The notes beneath the pieces were generated by a model. That model did no database searches, was not told the origin of the DNA, and saw nothing but the letters and a program-made list of their open reading frames with translations. The position numbers and the translations under genes are program-made. Below, piece after piece: positions 11,540 to 22,933 of a stretch of 30,595 nucleotides of DNA (its first letter is position 1; each line of letters starts with the position of its first letter). Source of the DNA: Rhynchonema sp. JSB1_4 (taxonomy: Eukaryota > Nematoda > Chromadorea > Monhysterida > Xyalidae); NCBI GenBank assembly GCA_030248065.1, contig JASAMV010007072.1:1-30595 (forward strand), in the 5' to 3' direction.

Positions 11540-14267
11540 AGCAATGCAGTTCGCGAAACTCTTGCGGTTGATCTTCGGTCTTGCACCTGGAGAAATATAA
11601 TGGCAGCGTTATCGCAAGTCAAGATGAGACAACACGAAATTCAGTTGGCTTTTATTTTTTGACCACGACGTATCGGTATCAACATTGGTCTAAATAGGGA
11701 CCACCATCATTGATGTGATCAGCATCGCTGATGGGCCGCAACTACCGTGTTTTATCGCAATCAGACCAATCTTATTTTTTGCCGATCTAGTTCCTATCGA
11801 CCAATATTGTCGCAAAAGTCACCTTTTGGGAAGCTGTTCATAAATAATGGAACTCACATTTTTTTCTTGCACGTTTTCAAGAAAGCCTTTTTTATGCAGT
11901 TGTACTTCTCAACCCAGCAACTGTGGACCGGTACGATCTTCCTGCAGAATACGGAATATATGCAACAGTCAATATGAGGTTCGGAGTGCCCAGGTCCCAT
12001 ATTCTAAAGAAATGTTAGTCCGGTTTTAACAACATCTTTCTTAAGAGCGTTCAAAAATTTAATTCACATTATCAGTGTCACATGAAAGCAATCCCATGTT
12101 TGTGATCTGCGCACAGCCGGCGAAATCGAACACATTTCTAAAGGTGTCGAGAGCTGTTACTTGCTAAATCAGACGTAACAAACAATCACAACCATGGCAC
12201 CACGTCAGCGACAGCGAAATGAAATCAAAAAAAACGAATTCGGAACTCACACGGTTACTCGTTCACAGACGAACGGGTCGGACAGTTTGAGGGATGAACT
12301 GAGGAGCTTCATACCGCCAACAGCACAAGGCAGCCAGAGCGCACTGGTCGCGATCGCGATACACACTGGACGGAGTGGTGAACTTACCATCTCGTGTGAT
12401 TAAGTGACAACGTAAATGGTTCGAACAGCGTTAATGCACAACACTGACAGACAAACCAGAGACAATACGATAGATACTCAATAGCACCACACCGCGATCC
12501 GTATAAAACTCGATTCTTAGCGCTGCAAGACGTCATTCAGCCAACCCTGATGTTTTTGGTATTTCGTGGTATGAAGCTACAATCACATAGGTTAACGCTA
12601 ACAATGGGACATTGCCTTTGCCGAAATTGAACCAACCGTAATCAACCAAACTGAAATGTGGTAATACCGGCTTAGAATGAGATCGTGTGCTAATGACCGG
12701 ACACAACACAGTGCATTGTCATGCAGCAAATTTATCGTGCTCCACTCATGTGCTCAAGAGATTGTCAAACCACCTATGCAGTACGATTCAGAAAACTGGT
12801 TGTCGCGCACACGGATGTGACGTGGAATGTATAGGCAATCCGCCAGCTCATGGCACTCGCACGCACACGCTGCATACTGCATTACTGCCGTCAATGAATG
12901 CATCTATTTTCTGCAGTTATCTGTTGAAACATCCCCAAATTTTACAATGGTGCAGAAAAGTGTTATGGCAAGCAGCAGATAAAAACCGGATAATTTAAAA
13001 AGCGGTCATTAAAGTATGACACTCGCTCAAAGTGTACATTTTGTTTAGAAAATGGCGTGCGCTGCTGCATGCGCTGTGTGTATAAAAAAGTGCCATGAGC
13101 CGATGGATTGCCCATACAAGTGGCCATGCGCAATCCAACCTAAAAAACAGAAAGGATCATCAACGTATCGTGCTGTGTTTGGGAACGGAGGTGTTTGTGT
13201 GGCTTCGTTGACACCAGGCCAGTTTTCTAGTGGGGTCGCTATCTTCTGACCATCTTACCCTCGCGTTACGGCCGCCATGGCGTCACGCTTTTGTTTATAT
13301 CCCAAATGTGACGGTTGGCTTGTTAATTTTATTTCATGACTCTTCTTTCTTTCTGGGCTGCTGTGAGTGAAGCTTGTTGGCGCACATAGTCAACCGAGTT
13401 TGTTCGAGCACAATAAAGCGTTGGTTGCTTTGCTTCTGTTCGAAAACGCTTGAAAAGTATGTGCAATTTACATCAAGCAAATTACCGATACAGCACAAAT
13501 ATAAAACACAACTTGCACGTACTCGGCATGCCAGCAATAAATTTTGATAACCTGGAATAATTAAAGACAATGGAATCACACTGTTGCGCATTCGTGTTCT
13601 GAAATTCAACCGTTGGACAACAACGTGTTGAATTTATGAGTGTGAGCATGGAAAGAATGAGCTCTAGTTCAGCTGGCTCAATGAGTGGTTAGATATGCGA
13701 AGGTCTGTGACCACACACAGGTTCAGATTTTGGGCTTGGGACTAGGCTCAGGCTCAAGCCTACATCAAAGAAACCATATGCCACACTGTTGAAAAAGGAC
13801 AAATATGAAATCATATGAGTGCAAAATGTGATAAGTTCAACTGCATTTCACTAACCACCAACGGGGGGGTTCAAAATGTTGCTCATCAAGGAAAACCTTA
13901 GATCAATGATCGGTGAAAGGACGTGCGAGCGTACATGGTTCCACAAAGTTGAAAGTACATACTCGTTTGATGTTTGATGGTATGAGTTTCTGTTGCAATA
14001 TATTCGTCGTTTCGTGCGACTTTGCCCTTAAGCCGCCTGTGGCTCAACTTGAACCCAAACTTTACTACAAAATATTCAGTACCTCAAAGTTACTGCACAA
14101 CAGTGCAAAACCAATGACGTAAAATGTATAGCCTAAATGTAACAAAGCTTGGCACTTCTACTAAAAAACGAGATAATTGTAGTTGCTTCAGGCGTTTTGA
14201 TGAACTAAAATGAAAGCACTGGACCTGTAACTTGCCACTGTTGAACATTTAATAAGAAAAGGGGTCA
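11540..14267. other. Region without a recognisable gene
   Basis: About 2.7 kb with scattered short frames (for example 12194-12403, 12687-12998, 13052-13249), none with a recognisable domain or paired splice sites. It lies upstream of the peptidase gene and of the split hAT element. Confidence 0.5.
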
Positions 14268-14554
14268 GTGATGCGCAGTGGCGGTTCCAGCTTTCTGCCT
14301 AAGGGGGCCAAATCCAGAAAGTCATTTTTATCTAGTGCATGTTAAGTTTTCAACAATCGTGTTTATCCAGTGCTTGTTTATACTTGGGCGATTTTAAAGG
14401 AATTACCACACATTACATATATGAGCATGCGTGCGTAGCGCGCCAAAGTTTTGTTCTTTTTGCACGTGACGGGCACATTTCAATAATATGGGCGTATCTG
14501 ACGCGCGAAGCGCGCGATTTTTGAAGCGTACTAGAATGCAAATCCTGCGATTTA
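14268..14554. mobile_element. Left half of a hAT element split by an 8-kb insertion, with its target duplication
   Basis: The terminal repeat CAGTGGCGGTTCCAG starts at 14276, directly after GTGATGCG (14268-14275). The body matches the family at 6034-6402 (TTATCTAGTGCAT, TCAACAATCG, TATCCAGTGCTTG, CATATATGAGCATGC). The match stops at 14554, where sequence homologous to the upstream flank of gene copy 2 begins. The missing right half is at 22556-22683 and carries the same 8-bp duplication. The last 40 bp here (14515-14554) are repeated at 22556-22595. Confidence 0.88.
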
Positions 14555-14612
14555 CATTCACCTGCAAAAACCTGAACTATCTGACAATAGTTAAACTTCA
14601 GAAAGTTTGACG

Positions 14613-14619
14613 TATCATA
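14613..14619. other. Candidate transposon excision footprint (TA-TCA-TA)
   Basis: At this point copy 1 reads GACG-TA-TCA-TA-CGTC. The equivalent place in copy 2 carries a 360-bp element between the two TA dinucleotides (22934-23293). A few leftover terminal bases between duplicated TAs is what Tc1/mariner-type excision leaves. The T could come from the left end of the element and CA from the right end. Confidence 0.6.
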
Positions 14620-14874
14620 CGTCAGCTTGAAAATACAATGAAATTTAAAGCATGTGAGACCTGCTAAACGCTTGTGAATCATTATTCGCACGCAATCTTG
14701 CTTTTCGTAGGCGGGTGACACATGGTTGAACTTATGCTCGATTCCACAGCAGAGCCGGGCGGTGTAACATGTAGCGATAAATCCTGTGCTGAGCATGATT
14801 AACTGCATAGAAAAAGTATTTGATCGGTAGAAATCTTACTGATACAATCCTTTTTTATTAAGTCGTGAATTGAA

Positions 14875-17800
14875 ATGTCTATGTGTGCAACGAAAGATGG
14901 AAAGCCGACAGCTGCATCAAACGGATTCCAAGTTGTCGCACGCACAAGTGTCAATGGCATGTTCGAAGTAGTGAAGTACGTCTCGGGACACACCGGGCTT
15001 ACCCTGGTCGTCGTGGATACAGATGGACCGATCATCAAGGGGTCCATTGTGTTCGGTGCGTTCTTGATTCCTCATTACTTATCTCCGTTTGGTGAAAAAG
15101 CGCCCACAAGTTTTCCACTCCTCGAGCTTCCTGTTGGGTTTGCAGCAACGGAGTCAACAAACCACGATGAACTGCCGCATGCACTCGAGCATCTTGTGTT
15201 CAAGGGAAGCACAAAGTATCCCTGGAACGTGAGTCGCCAACAAAAGCTGTCCAAAGCAATCCTGATAGATGTGTTTTTCATCCCGTGTTCTTTTAATTCA
15301 TAGGGCTGTCTCAGTGCAGCAGCGCATCAATGCTTCTCGCAAGGGCTGAATGCGCACACGGCGTTTGATCATACGCTCTACGAACTGATCACCGCCGGAT
15401 CGGAAGCGTTCCTCAACCTGCTGCCCGTCTATCTCAATCATCTATTTCATCCTCAACTGACTGTTAGTTTGTCTTTTTCAAGTACTCGCAACCGAATTCG
15501 TCACCATTTCTACACTTTTGCTTGATTCCAAACGTACTTACTGCGATAATACACATATACACAAGTTTCAGAGCGACCAATTCTTGACCGAAGTTCATCA
15601 CGTAAACGGCGACGGTAAAGATGGCGGCGTGGTTTATTCAGAGATACAGGCACATCACCCGGTGAGTTAATGGTCGCGTTACCGATAAGATCGTGTTCTT
15701 TGCATCCGTCACTCACAATCCAGGCAGCTACAATAATAAATGATGCGCTGGAAGCACAGCTGTATCCTGCGAAATTGGGCCATGGAAACCGTAACCACGG
15801 AAGTCGGCTGGAAAACATAGCCGCCACATGCAGTATTGAGGCAGTTCGTTGAAAGTTGTGTATTTATTTGGTTTTTACGTTTGCAAATTTTTACGTTGCT
15901 GGCGAACTCTCGCCCTCTTCAGATTCGCAACTACCATTCTGTCTATTATCACACCAAGAATACGTGCATCATTGTAAGCGGGATCATTGATCACGCTCAA
16001 TTGCTGAACACGAGAGCCGATTTCGAAAAGTCCATGGATGCGGCGCGCAAAGTTAGTGAGCACAAATGCGGTGCACGGTGAACAGCGTTGTTTGAAATGT
16101 TGCCATGCAAGACTGCTACAGGACCTGACAATTCCACAGGACCAAACGGTCGCATGGCAGCGACCCTTCTCGGACCCAATTCCGCCAGTGGAGAGAGATA
16201 CGCAGATCAGAGTGCGCATGCCGTGTGTCAAATGTGCGTTTATGACCTGGCTCGGTCCTAAGAACGACGTTAGTATGAATGTATTCACTTCATAGTGTCA
16301 GAGTGATTCGGCAGAATTGTGTTTCTTCAGGATGTGGAAGCAGTGCTGGCTTTGAGACATCTAAACGATTACCTGTGTAACAGCAGTGTGTCACCCGTTA
16401 GACAGAAGTTTATTGAATGCTCGCACCCTTCGTTCAAAAATGTGAGTTCATATAATCTTAATGATTCAGTGTTGCAATGATAATCACAGGTTTATGGTCT
16501 TCCTGTCAGGTGAAAATGGACATGGTCAATCAACGCGTTGGTCACGTGATCGTTCATTGGGATGGTTTGCGATGCAGAAAATCGTGTTCCGTCGCTCGCG
16601 AATTTGCCGGTTTCTTGCGATCGTTGTGTTCTAACGAGGTGAAAAGCTGTATTTGAATTGTCACATCAGTTAGCACAATTACTTACGTTCGCAGGAGGAA
16701 CTTGGCATTCCTGCGTTGCGCGACGCAATTCAGGCGGAAATACGCGCTTGGGATAAGCATATAGAAATGCAGTTGAACACAAGAAAACTTGAGGAATCGA
16801 TCGTCGGTTAGTTTGCTTTGGTTTTTTTTTGTTTGTTTTGTTTGTTTTTTTCACTTCGAATGTACACATGCCTTGGTGGCTTCCTCTCAGATGATTTCCT
16901 CTACGGTGACACCACTGCGCATTTCGAGCAAGTCCTAAATGAAGGCTCAATTCTGCGTGAGTTGCTCAAGAAACCCAACTCGTTTTGGACAGGCTTGATG
17001 GACCAAATCTACGGCACCGATCAGCATTATATATCCGTTAGTTTATACAGTTTTGTGGTTGCCAGCTCCAGCTCGAATATTTTAATGCGCACAGTTGGTC
17101 AGCAAGATGTCATGTGGCTTATGGTGGAAGTCCAGCAGAGAAGCAAAGATGCGCGTGAAACATCGGCGCAAAGCGTTGGGACCAAGCGGATTACAAGAGT
17201 GCCACGAAAAGTTGCTGAATGCTGTAGAAAACAATAAAACCGTATGCGGGCATATTTCATTGGCATGAAGTTAATAAGTGAATGTTGAACTCGTAGTTGT
17301 TCTTTCAGATGACGCCGACACCGGAATTCCTGAACGCATGCGCAGTTAGGTCCATCTCTACGATGAACTGGATAAAAGTTGAGCAATTTTCAAACTTGAA
17401 ACCCCTTGCTGGAAGCTCTGCGATTGATCTAGGCTTGCGTGACATACCGGTCTCGGCGACACTGCAAAGCTTTCGGACAGAGTTCGTAAAGGTACCTTCG
17501 TTCAACTTCACGGCAAATCTTTTCTCCACTGAGTGCTGCTGGCTACACATAGATAGTTGCTATGTACGATTGCGACACAATTGATGACAAGCTTCGCTGG
17601 CTGTTGCGCCCGTTGTGCACATTGCTCACTGAATCACCGGTTCGATTGCCTGACGGGTCGGAGATGGCGCACCAAGATGTCACATCCGCCATCTATCGTG
17701 AACTCGTCGAGTGTGATATCCGTATGGGAGGTCCACGCTCGCGGTATCTCTGCGTTTCTGTCATGGTGTGTATAAAAAGGTCAAGTTCAATTAAATTGTG

Positions 17801-19524
17801 TTCTAGCGGTTGAATGCTGATACAACTGTCGTCAGGTGTCGAAAGATGACTACGAAAATGCCGCATCGTGGATCTTGCGACTGACGCACGCTGTTCTGAT
17901 CCAACCAGATTGTGTGAAAAGCGCACTCAACAAACTAATATATTGCGACGACGACCCGAATCACTCCGGAACGAGAAAGTGCGCTTTCATGATCAACGAG
18001 ATTGCAACGAAGAAAGGTTGGAAAAGTTTGGAATAATTTTCATATGCACATAACTACGTAACTTCAAGCTGTTTTTCTTACAACCTGTTCGCTCGAAAGT
18101 TATCAAAGATGACGATAAACTACATTCAGGCAATAACACCAACAGACAACTTGGGAAGAAGCCGAAGCGGCAGGAATTTTTAAGCTATTTGAAGAACAAA
18201 GTAAAGCGCAGAAGGAACAACGTTAGTTTTTTGGCAATCTTTCACTTGCTTCTACGTAAAAAGTACTCAACAAGTTGAAGGTCGTCGCACATCTTGAAAC
18301 ACTCTACAAAATTGTGTTCTCACAACATCGTTTGATGCTACGGGCAATATGTGACGCGTCCGATGAAAATTTTGCCACCAAAATTGTGTCGGAGATGAAA
18401 AGATTGTGCGGCAACTATGACGCGAGTGGTCGATCGCCGCTGTATCATTTCGGGAATATGAATAGCGGCGATATTTTAACAGAACGTGGGAAGCACGCCA
18501 TTTGGACGTCACACAGAATTCACTCCACGTTCATCATGCAGGTTCATCTATTATTATAAACAGTCGTTGAAACGATGCGAGCCGCAGGAAATGAGCAGGA
18601 ATATAGAGTTCCGTGTCAGTATTAAGCAGATTTTTTAGGCCGTGCCGTGCCCAGTGAAACGAGGTGACGATGATTTGCCGGCGTTGCAGGTCGCACTGAA
18701 GTGTTTGTCGCAATTTGATGGTCCGTTGTTGAACAATACACGTGGAAAGGTAAGACATCCCGTTTTTAAAACAATATATTGTTGCTATTGTGGAGTAATT
18801 TCGACAATGCGCACCAAGAATATCCTTTCAGGGATTGCTTTACTGCGCTTCTATTAGTCGACTGCGACACGGAACGAAACTCGTGCTGTACTTAGATCGT
18901 TGTACTCAACCCACACGCGCTTATCAGGAAGCTGTCAATGTGCTGGTAAACAACACAACCGTTTTTCGAAGATTTCTATGTTTTAGTTTTATTGTAACAC
19001 ATAGACGGCCATGCACACAGGATAAGGCATGCCACGGTGACATGGTTTTCACTGAGTTAGGCGTCGAATCAGCGAAGCGTCAGCTGATATTCCAATTGGT
19101 GGCACAGAATGATACGGCACACGCTGTCAGCGACCGGTGTTGGTCCGCATACATGAAGGGCTTGGAAACCGACTTCGATCGGTTAGTCAACAGTGTCGTT
19201 GAAACGAAACTTGTCACTCAACTGAGCTGAAAATACTTTCTCAGGCTGCTGTGTGACCTTATTTGGTCAGTGACTGTTGACGATGTGCAACGCGTTGCAC
19301 GGGAATATTTGGGTGGATTTTTGGATCCAACTTGCACGCTGACTGCCATTGTCTGCCCCAGATCACGAAAAAAGAAACTGGTGTCTGCATTCAAGAAGTA
19401 AGTCGAACGACGTGTGTTTTACATTAAATGCCGTTTCTTCACAGTGATGCTTTTTGTCTTCAGGTTTAACATTCAGCTGAACCGCTTCAATTATCGTGCT
19501 GCCATAAAACATCCAAGACTATGA
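14875..19524 (+). CDS. M16C-family zinc metallopeptidase (C05D11.1/Sdd3-like), copy 1, 22 exons
   Basis: Pitrilysin-type peptidase predicted to degrade peptides; no targeting signal is evident, so it is probably cytosolic. Exons: 14875-15055, 15146-15228, 15304-15462, 15572-15661, 15724-15843, 15923-16051, 16122-16268, 16331-16441, 16510-16638, 16695-16806, 16891-17036, 17095-17241, 17309-17491, 17553-17765, 17836-18016, 18130-18221, 18275-18541, 18639-18749, 18832-18945, 19021-19181, 19245-19397, 19464-19524. Phases agree at every junction and give about 1029 residues, the usual size for this family. The inverted zinc motif HALEH is at residues 72-76, and the third ligand is probably Glu165 in GVVYSEIQ, the position of GVVFNEMK in presequence proteases. 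The start ATG opens a frame whose VVVDTDGPIIKG matches the family N-terminus. Uncertain points: exon 7 could start at 16140, exon 12 has a frame ambiguity, and exons 15-17 have weaker splice sites. The assignment is from remembered family motifs. Confidence 0.92.
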
Positions 19525-19859
19525 TCATAAAGTTCTCGAAAGCCAGCACGCTAACTGATGTTGCTCATGCAATGTGTTGGTCATACTCAACAAACACAAC
19601 CTGCGTTGCCAAACATAAACTTCATTCGTCTGTTTTTCAATATTTCCAATTACTCTGGGCTTCCCATGTATGTTTGCCGTTCACTGCTCGGCAGGCTCTG
19701 GGTGCGGCGTGGTTTGACACTATAATGACGACAGAATTGATTCTTAAAAATGGTTTTTGTTGTCTCTTTCATCGAATCAATTACAAATTGAAGCCATCAA
19801 GTCCATCAACAGGAGCAAACTAGATCATAAAAACCACCATTTCGGGTTATCAATGACCA

Positions 19860-19977
19860 AATAAAATAACGCCAACTAATACATAAAATAGTAACTTACT
19901 CATTTGTCAACTCGCACGCCCTTATATTACTAATGTTTTCTAATTTTATCTTTATATTCTGAACACGTGTGAATAAA
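19860..19977 (+). terminator. Candidate polyadenylation signals for the peptidase gene
   Basis: AATAAA occurs at 19860-19865 and again at 19972-19977, about 340 and 450 nt after the peptidase stop codon at 19524. Either could serve as its poly(A) signal. The stretch 19525-19859 has no gene and is probably 3' untranslated sequence. Confidence 0.5.
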
Positions 19978-20107
19978 ACCACGACCTTCTTTACTGATCG
20001 TGTGTTTATTCTTCGGCTGACTGATAACATTCAGCAGTTTATAGTGCAAATGAATGTAATGTTAACACGAAACGTATTGATCACCGCATACAATACATAA
20101 CGGCGTA

Positions 20108-20977
20108 AGGGCGCGCCCATGTAGGCCAGGGCCGGGGCCATGAAAAATAATCTATGTCCGAGGCCCCGGCCCGGGCCTAATATGGGCGCACCGACAGGGC
20201 CGGGCCGACCCCCCCTGCGAAAAAAAAACATATTTCTCACCAGCAAATCACTACAGCTACAGGGTTGTGAATAATTCAACGTTGTTTTCGTATATGCAGC
20301 TGTGCGTGTGTGTTCGCGTTGGGTGTGCTGTTACCTGATTTATCAAGGGCATGGCTATTTTGTGCTTCTTTTTTTAAATAAAAAAAAGTGGAAAATGATA
20401 AAGGCACCCTGCAAATTCAGGCTGCAGTTTGAAATATTGGTTGACAAGCACGGAACTTCTACCGGCAATTATATATGTATATACAGTCCGCTTTTGACCG
20501 TGCACATACACGATGTACGCTTTTCGCTGATTGGTTGAAATATCGGTTACTCGAAAATCGCGTAAGCATACCGTTTACTGCGGTTGCTCAAACAATTTGT
20601 GTCCCCTGGTGACGTTTCATCCGCCAACACTCAAGAATATAGCGTTTTAAATTAATTTGATCGAACAAATTTCTATAATCTAAAGAAAAAAGCACAAAAT
20701 AGCCATGCCCTTGATAAATCAGGTAACAGCACACCCAACGCGAACACACACGCACAGCTGCATATACGAAAACAACGTTGAATTATTCACAACCCTGTAG
20801 CTGTAATGTGGCCTGGTCAGAAAAATGTTTCGCATCGGCCCCGGCCCTGGCCCCGGCCCTGTCGGTGCGCCCATGTAGGCCAGGGCGGGAGCGGGGGCGG
20901 GGGCCGGCGCCTCGGACATAGATTATTTTTCATGGCCCCGGCCCCGGCCCCGGCCCTGGCCCACATGGGCGCGCCCT
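20108..20977. mobile_element. GC-rich long inverted-repeat element, about 870 bp
   Basis: Two arms of about 280 bp (20108 to about 20388 and about 20690 to 20977) are inverted copies around a loop of about 300 bp. The outer ends read AGGGCGCGCCCATGT and, on the right, ACATGGGCGCGCCCT. Inside the arms lie tracts of GGCCCC and GGCCCT hexamers, then sequence such as CAGCTACAGGGTTGTGAATAATTCAACG present in both orientations. The arms differ by hexamer number, so the tract is slipping. No clear target duplication and no transposase were found. It lies just past the peptidase 3' end. Confidence 0.82.
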
Positions 20978-21303
20978 AACACGGATTTCACACGAGGAAA
21001 TCCCACTTGGCAGAAGTGAGTTCGATACGATTTTGAAAACGTAAACAGTACCTACACTCATTTATACGATCGGAGGTGTATATTACTGACTGCACACAGC
21101 ATTGCACGTTGTCCAGAATCAATCATGAAATTGTCTGTCCGGTCGTGTGATTGAACAGAGATTTTGCAAATCACACGCACCTTCCTAAATAAGAAAATCC
21201 AACACAATAAAATACAAATTACGAGTTTCTATGTTAAATCACCTATGTACTTTGAACGACATCAGTATCAAGTTCTTTGCCGTAACATACTGCATTTGTT
21301 CAC
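20978..21303. other. Intergenic, no recognisable gene
   Basis: AT-rich sequence without convincing frames. It may be intron downstream (minus strand) of the lustrin-type exon. Confidence 0.45.
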
Positions 21304-21494
21304 TTGCAACAGATGTAGCCCCCTGCTGTGCGTGAGTACACACAACTTGACTGGGTCGTTTGGCACACGAAAGTCTGTCCATTGCCGCAACTCAGCGGTT
21401 GACCATTGCTCCCAATCACCGCCGCCTGACCGGATCCAGGGCAAATGTCTGCATTCAATATGGTTGTTTGGCATTTGTGCTCATGTTTGGTGAA
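21304..21494 (-). CDS. Internal exon: lustrin-type cysteine-rich domain
   Basis: This minus-strand exon encodes a cysteine-rich module of about 55 residues: CQTTILNADICPGSG, then GQPLSCGN, TFVCQTTQSSC and YICCK. The spacing and the closing Y-x-CC resemble the lustrin cysteine-rich family found in secreted, often Kunitz-containing, extracellular-matrix proteins. The acceptor TTTCAG lies just upstream (21495-21500) in phase 0, and a GT donor (GTGAAC, 21298-21303) follows the last cysteine pair. It is one exon of a secreted or surface protein whose other exons I could not place. The domain call is by pattern only. Confidence 0.55.
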
Positions 21495-22329
21495 CTGAAA
21501 CGCACATGGATGACTGGCCCATGTACGACGCATTAGTTTGTATCGTTCAAGGTTCAAGTATAATTCTCTCAACAATGACTTGAACATTTGAGGGGCGTCA
21601 AAACAGCAGGGTCAAAACAGCGCGGTCAAAAACAGTTTCTTGCTTACACTTATGCTTTGGGTGAGGATTTGCCTCAAACCACAACAATGGTGTTGTACAC
21701 CCATTGGATGACAATGTTTTTGTTTTCAACAAAACTCACCGAAAGCCACGCAGACCTGGAATTGGCGCTGCGATCTAGTCAATGGTGTTCAATGCCAAAA
21801 AGACAAATAAGCATGACGCGCAGAAACGGTTATCCGCGTTGTTCTGTTTAATTCTGAATGTGATCCGGTGATTAAGTAAAGCCCCGTTCTCTACTATTTA
21901 TTGTGTGATTCATGCTATTATGTGTACCTTTTTCGTTCCTCCGCTAAGTTCTTGTTCTCTTTCTTTTCGTTTTCGGTTTTATCAGAGTTGGTTTCGAATT
22001 CGTCGGTGTGTGCTTGTCAGACAGCAACTGATGTTCCACGCACTTTTTGACAAAACGATAGGCGTTAGGCGTTGTTTCGAAACAACTATATCTTGTTTAA
22101 TGTGGTCTCTGTAACATCTGAATCGCCGCAGTAAAGAAGCGGCCTTTTGCACTGGTGCGGTTCACTGGTGATGTATTAGTCTGGGTATAAGACCACATGA
22201 CCAAAGTTACATTTTCTAGCAGTAAAATTACGCTGTCTCGAGATGTGTCTGCTTTAGTTTTTTACCTCACTCAACGGTTTTATCAATGGTGCACTGAGCT
22301 TGAAAGATTTTGGTGGCACTCAAGCAGTA
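21495..22329. other. Region without a recognisable gene
   Basis: Short frames only. It contains a small direct repeat of the form AAAACAGCAGGGTC / AAAACAGCGCGGTC near 21600. It is part of the 8-kb inserted segment. Confidence 0.45.
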
Positions 22330-22549
22330 TAGTCCATCCACGAACTCATGAGACGACTTATTTTGAAGTTGACTTGAACGGATCCAATAATGTTCCGGTT
22401 CCACGTATTTCGGAAATGAAAGAAAGAGAAACGCATGTATTTTTTAAAAACACGCTCTCCACCTCGGTGCGTAAATTCCCTCTTGACTCCCAAAACATTT
22501 GTGTGTTGAACGACATTGCTGTTCGCGCAAGCACGCAACAAATTGAGGT
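22330..22549. mobile_element. Truncated copy of the TA-flanked MITE
   Basis: Starting directly after a TA (22328-22329), this matches the first 221 bp of the complete MITE at 22934-23293 with scattered substitutions (TAGTCC, CACGAACTCATGAGACGACTT, then the same interior). The match ends at AGGT, and the right terminal repeat is missing. The break is only a few bases before the right half of the split hAT element, so this is the right edge of the 8-kb inserted segment. Confidence 0.85.
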
Positions 22550-22555
22550 TTTGAA

Positions 22556-22691
22556 CGATTTTTGAAGCGTACTAGAATGCAAATCCTGCGATTTAGGGTT
22601 TTTTCCTTCTTTTCTCCGAAGGGGCGGCCCCTTCTGAGGGCCACTTTGACCTAGGCTCCTGTGCCCCCTTGGATCCGCTAGTGGTGATGCG
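22556..22691. mobile_element. Right half of the split hAT element with its target duplication
   Basis: Sequence matching the right part of the 6034-6402 element, ending GGATCCGCTAGTG at 22683, followed immediately by GTGATGCG (22684-22691), the same 8 bp that precede the left half at 14268-14275. Counting the 40-bp overlap once, the halves total 367 bp against 369 bp for the complete copy, so together they make one element. Confidence 0.88.
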
Positions 22692-22933
22692 ACTTGAGTT
22701 GTCCCTAATCGCATCAAGCAATTCGGCTTTGGATTTCCTCACTTATCACAAGTTTCGTGGTTTAGTTGTGCAAACTATGTGCATATGACAGCCTTTCTTT
22801 TGCCAAAGCTTCTCTAGCTTGCATCTTCGTGCTGATTTAAAATACCAGCATCGCATTTCACGTGGTCTCCAGCCATTCACCTGCAAAAACCTGAACTTTC
22901 TGACAATAGTTAAACTTCAGAAAGTTTGACGTA
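22692..22933. other. Upstream flank of peptidase copy 2
   Basis: No gene. Homology to the flank of copy 1 begins sharply at 22874 (CATTCACCTGC), which corresponds to 14555, the exact left edge of the inserted segment. The part at 22692-22873 has no counterpart in front of copy 1. Confidence 0.7.

Noticed and set aside
13052..13249. Small Cys-rich secreted-type protein
   Set aside because: The cysteine spacing matches nothing I know, there is no signal peptide, and no splice or promoter support. It may be chance.
14413..14808. Minus-strand 131-residue frame ahead of the peptidase gene
   Set aside because: It spans the hAT half, the insertion junction and the duplicated upstream flank; a related frame recurs in front of copy 2 as part of the duplication.
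22197..22565. 122-residue plus-strand protein
   Set aside because: Most of it is the truncated MITE read in one frame, and the end runs into the hAT half element.
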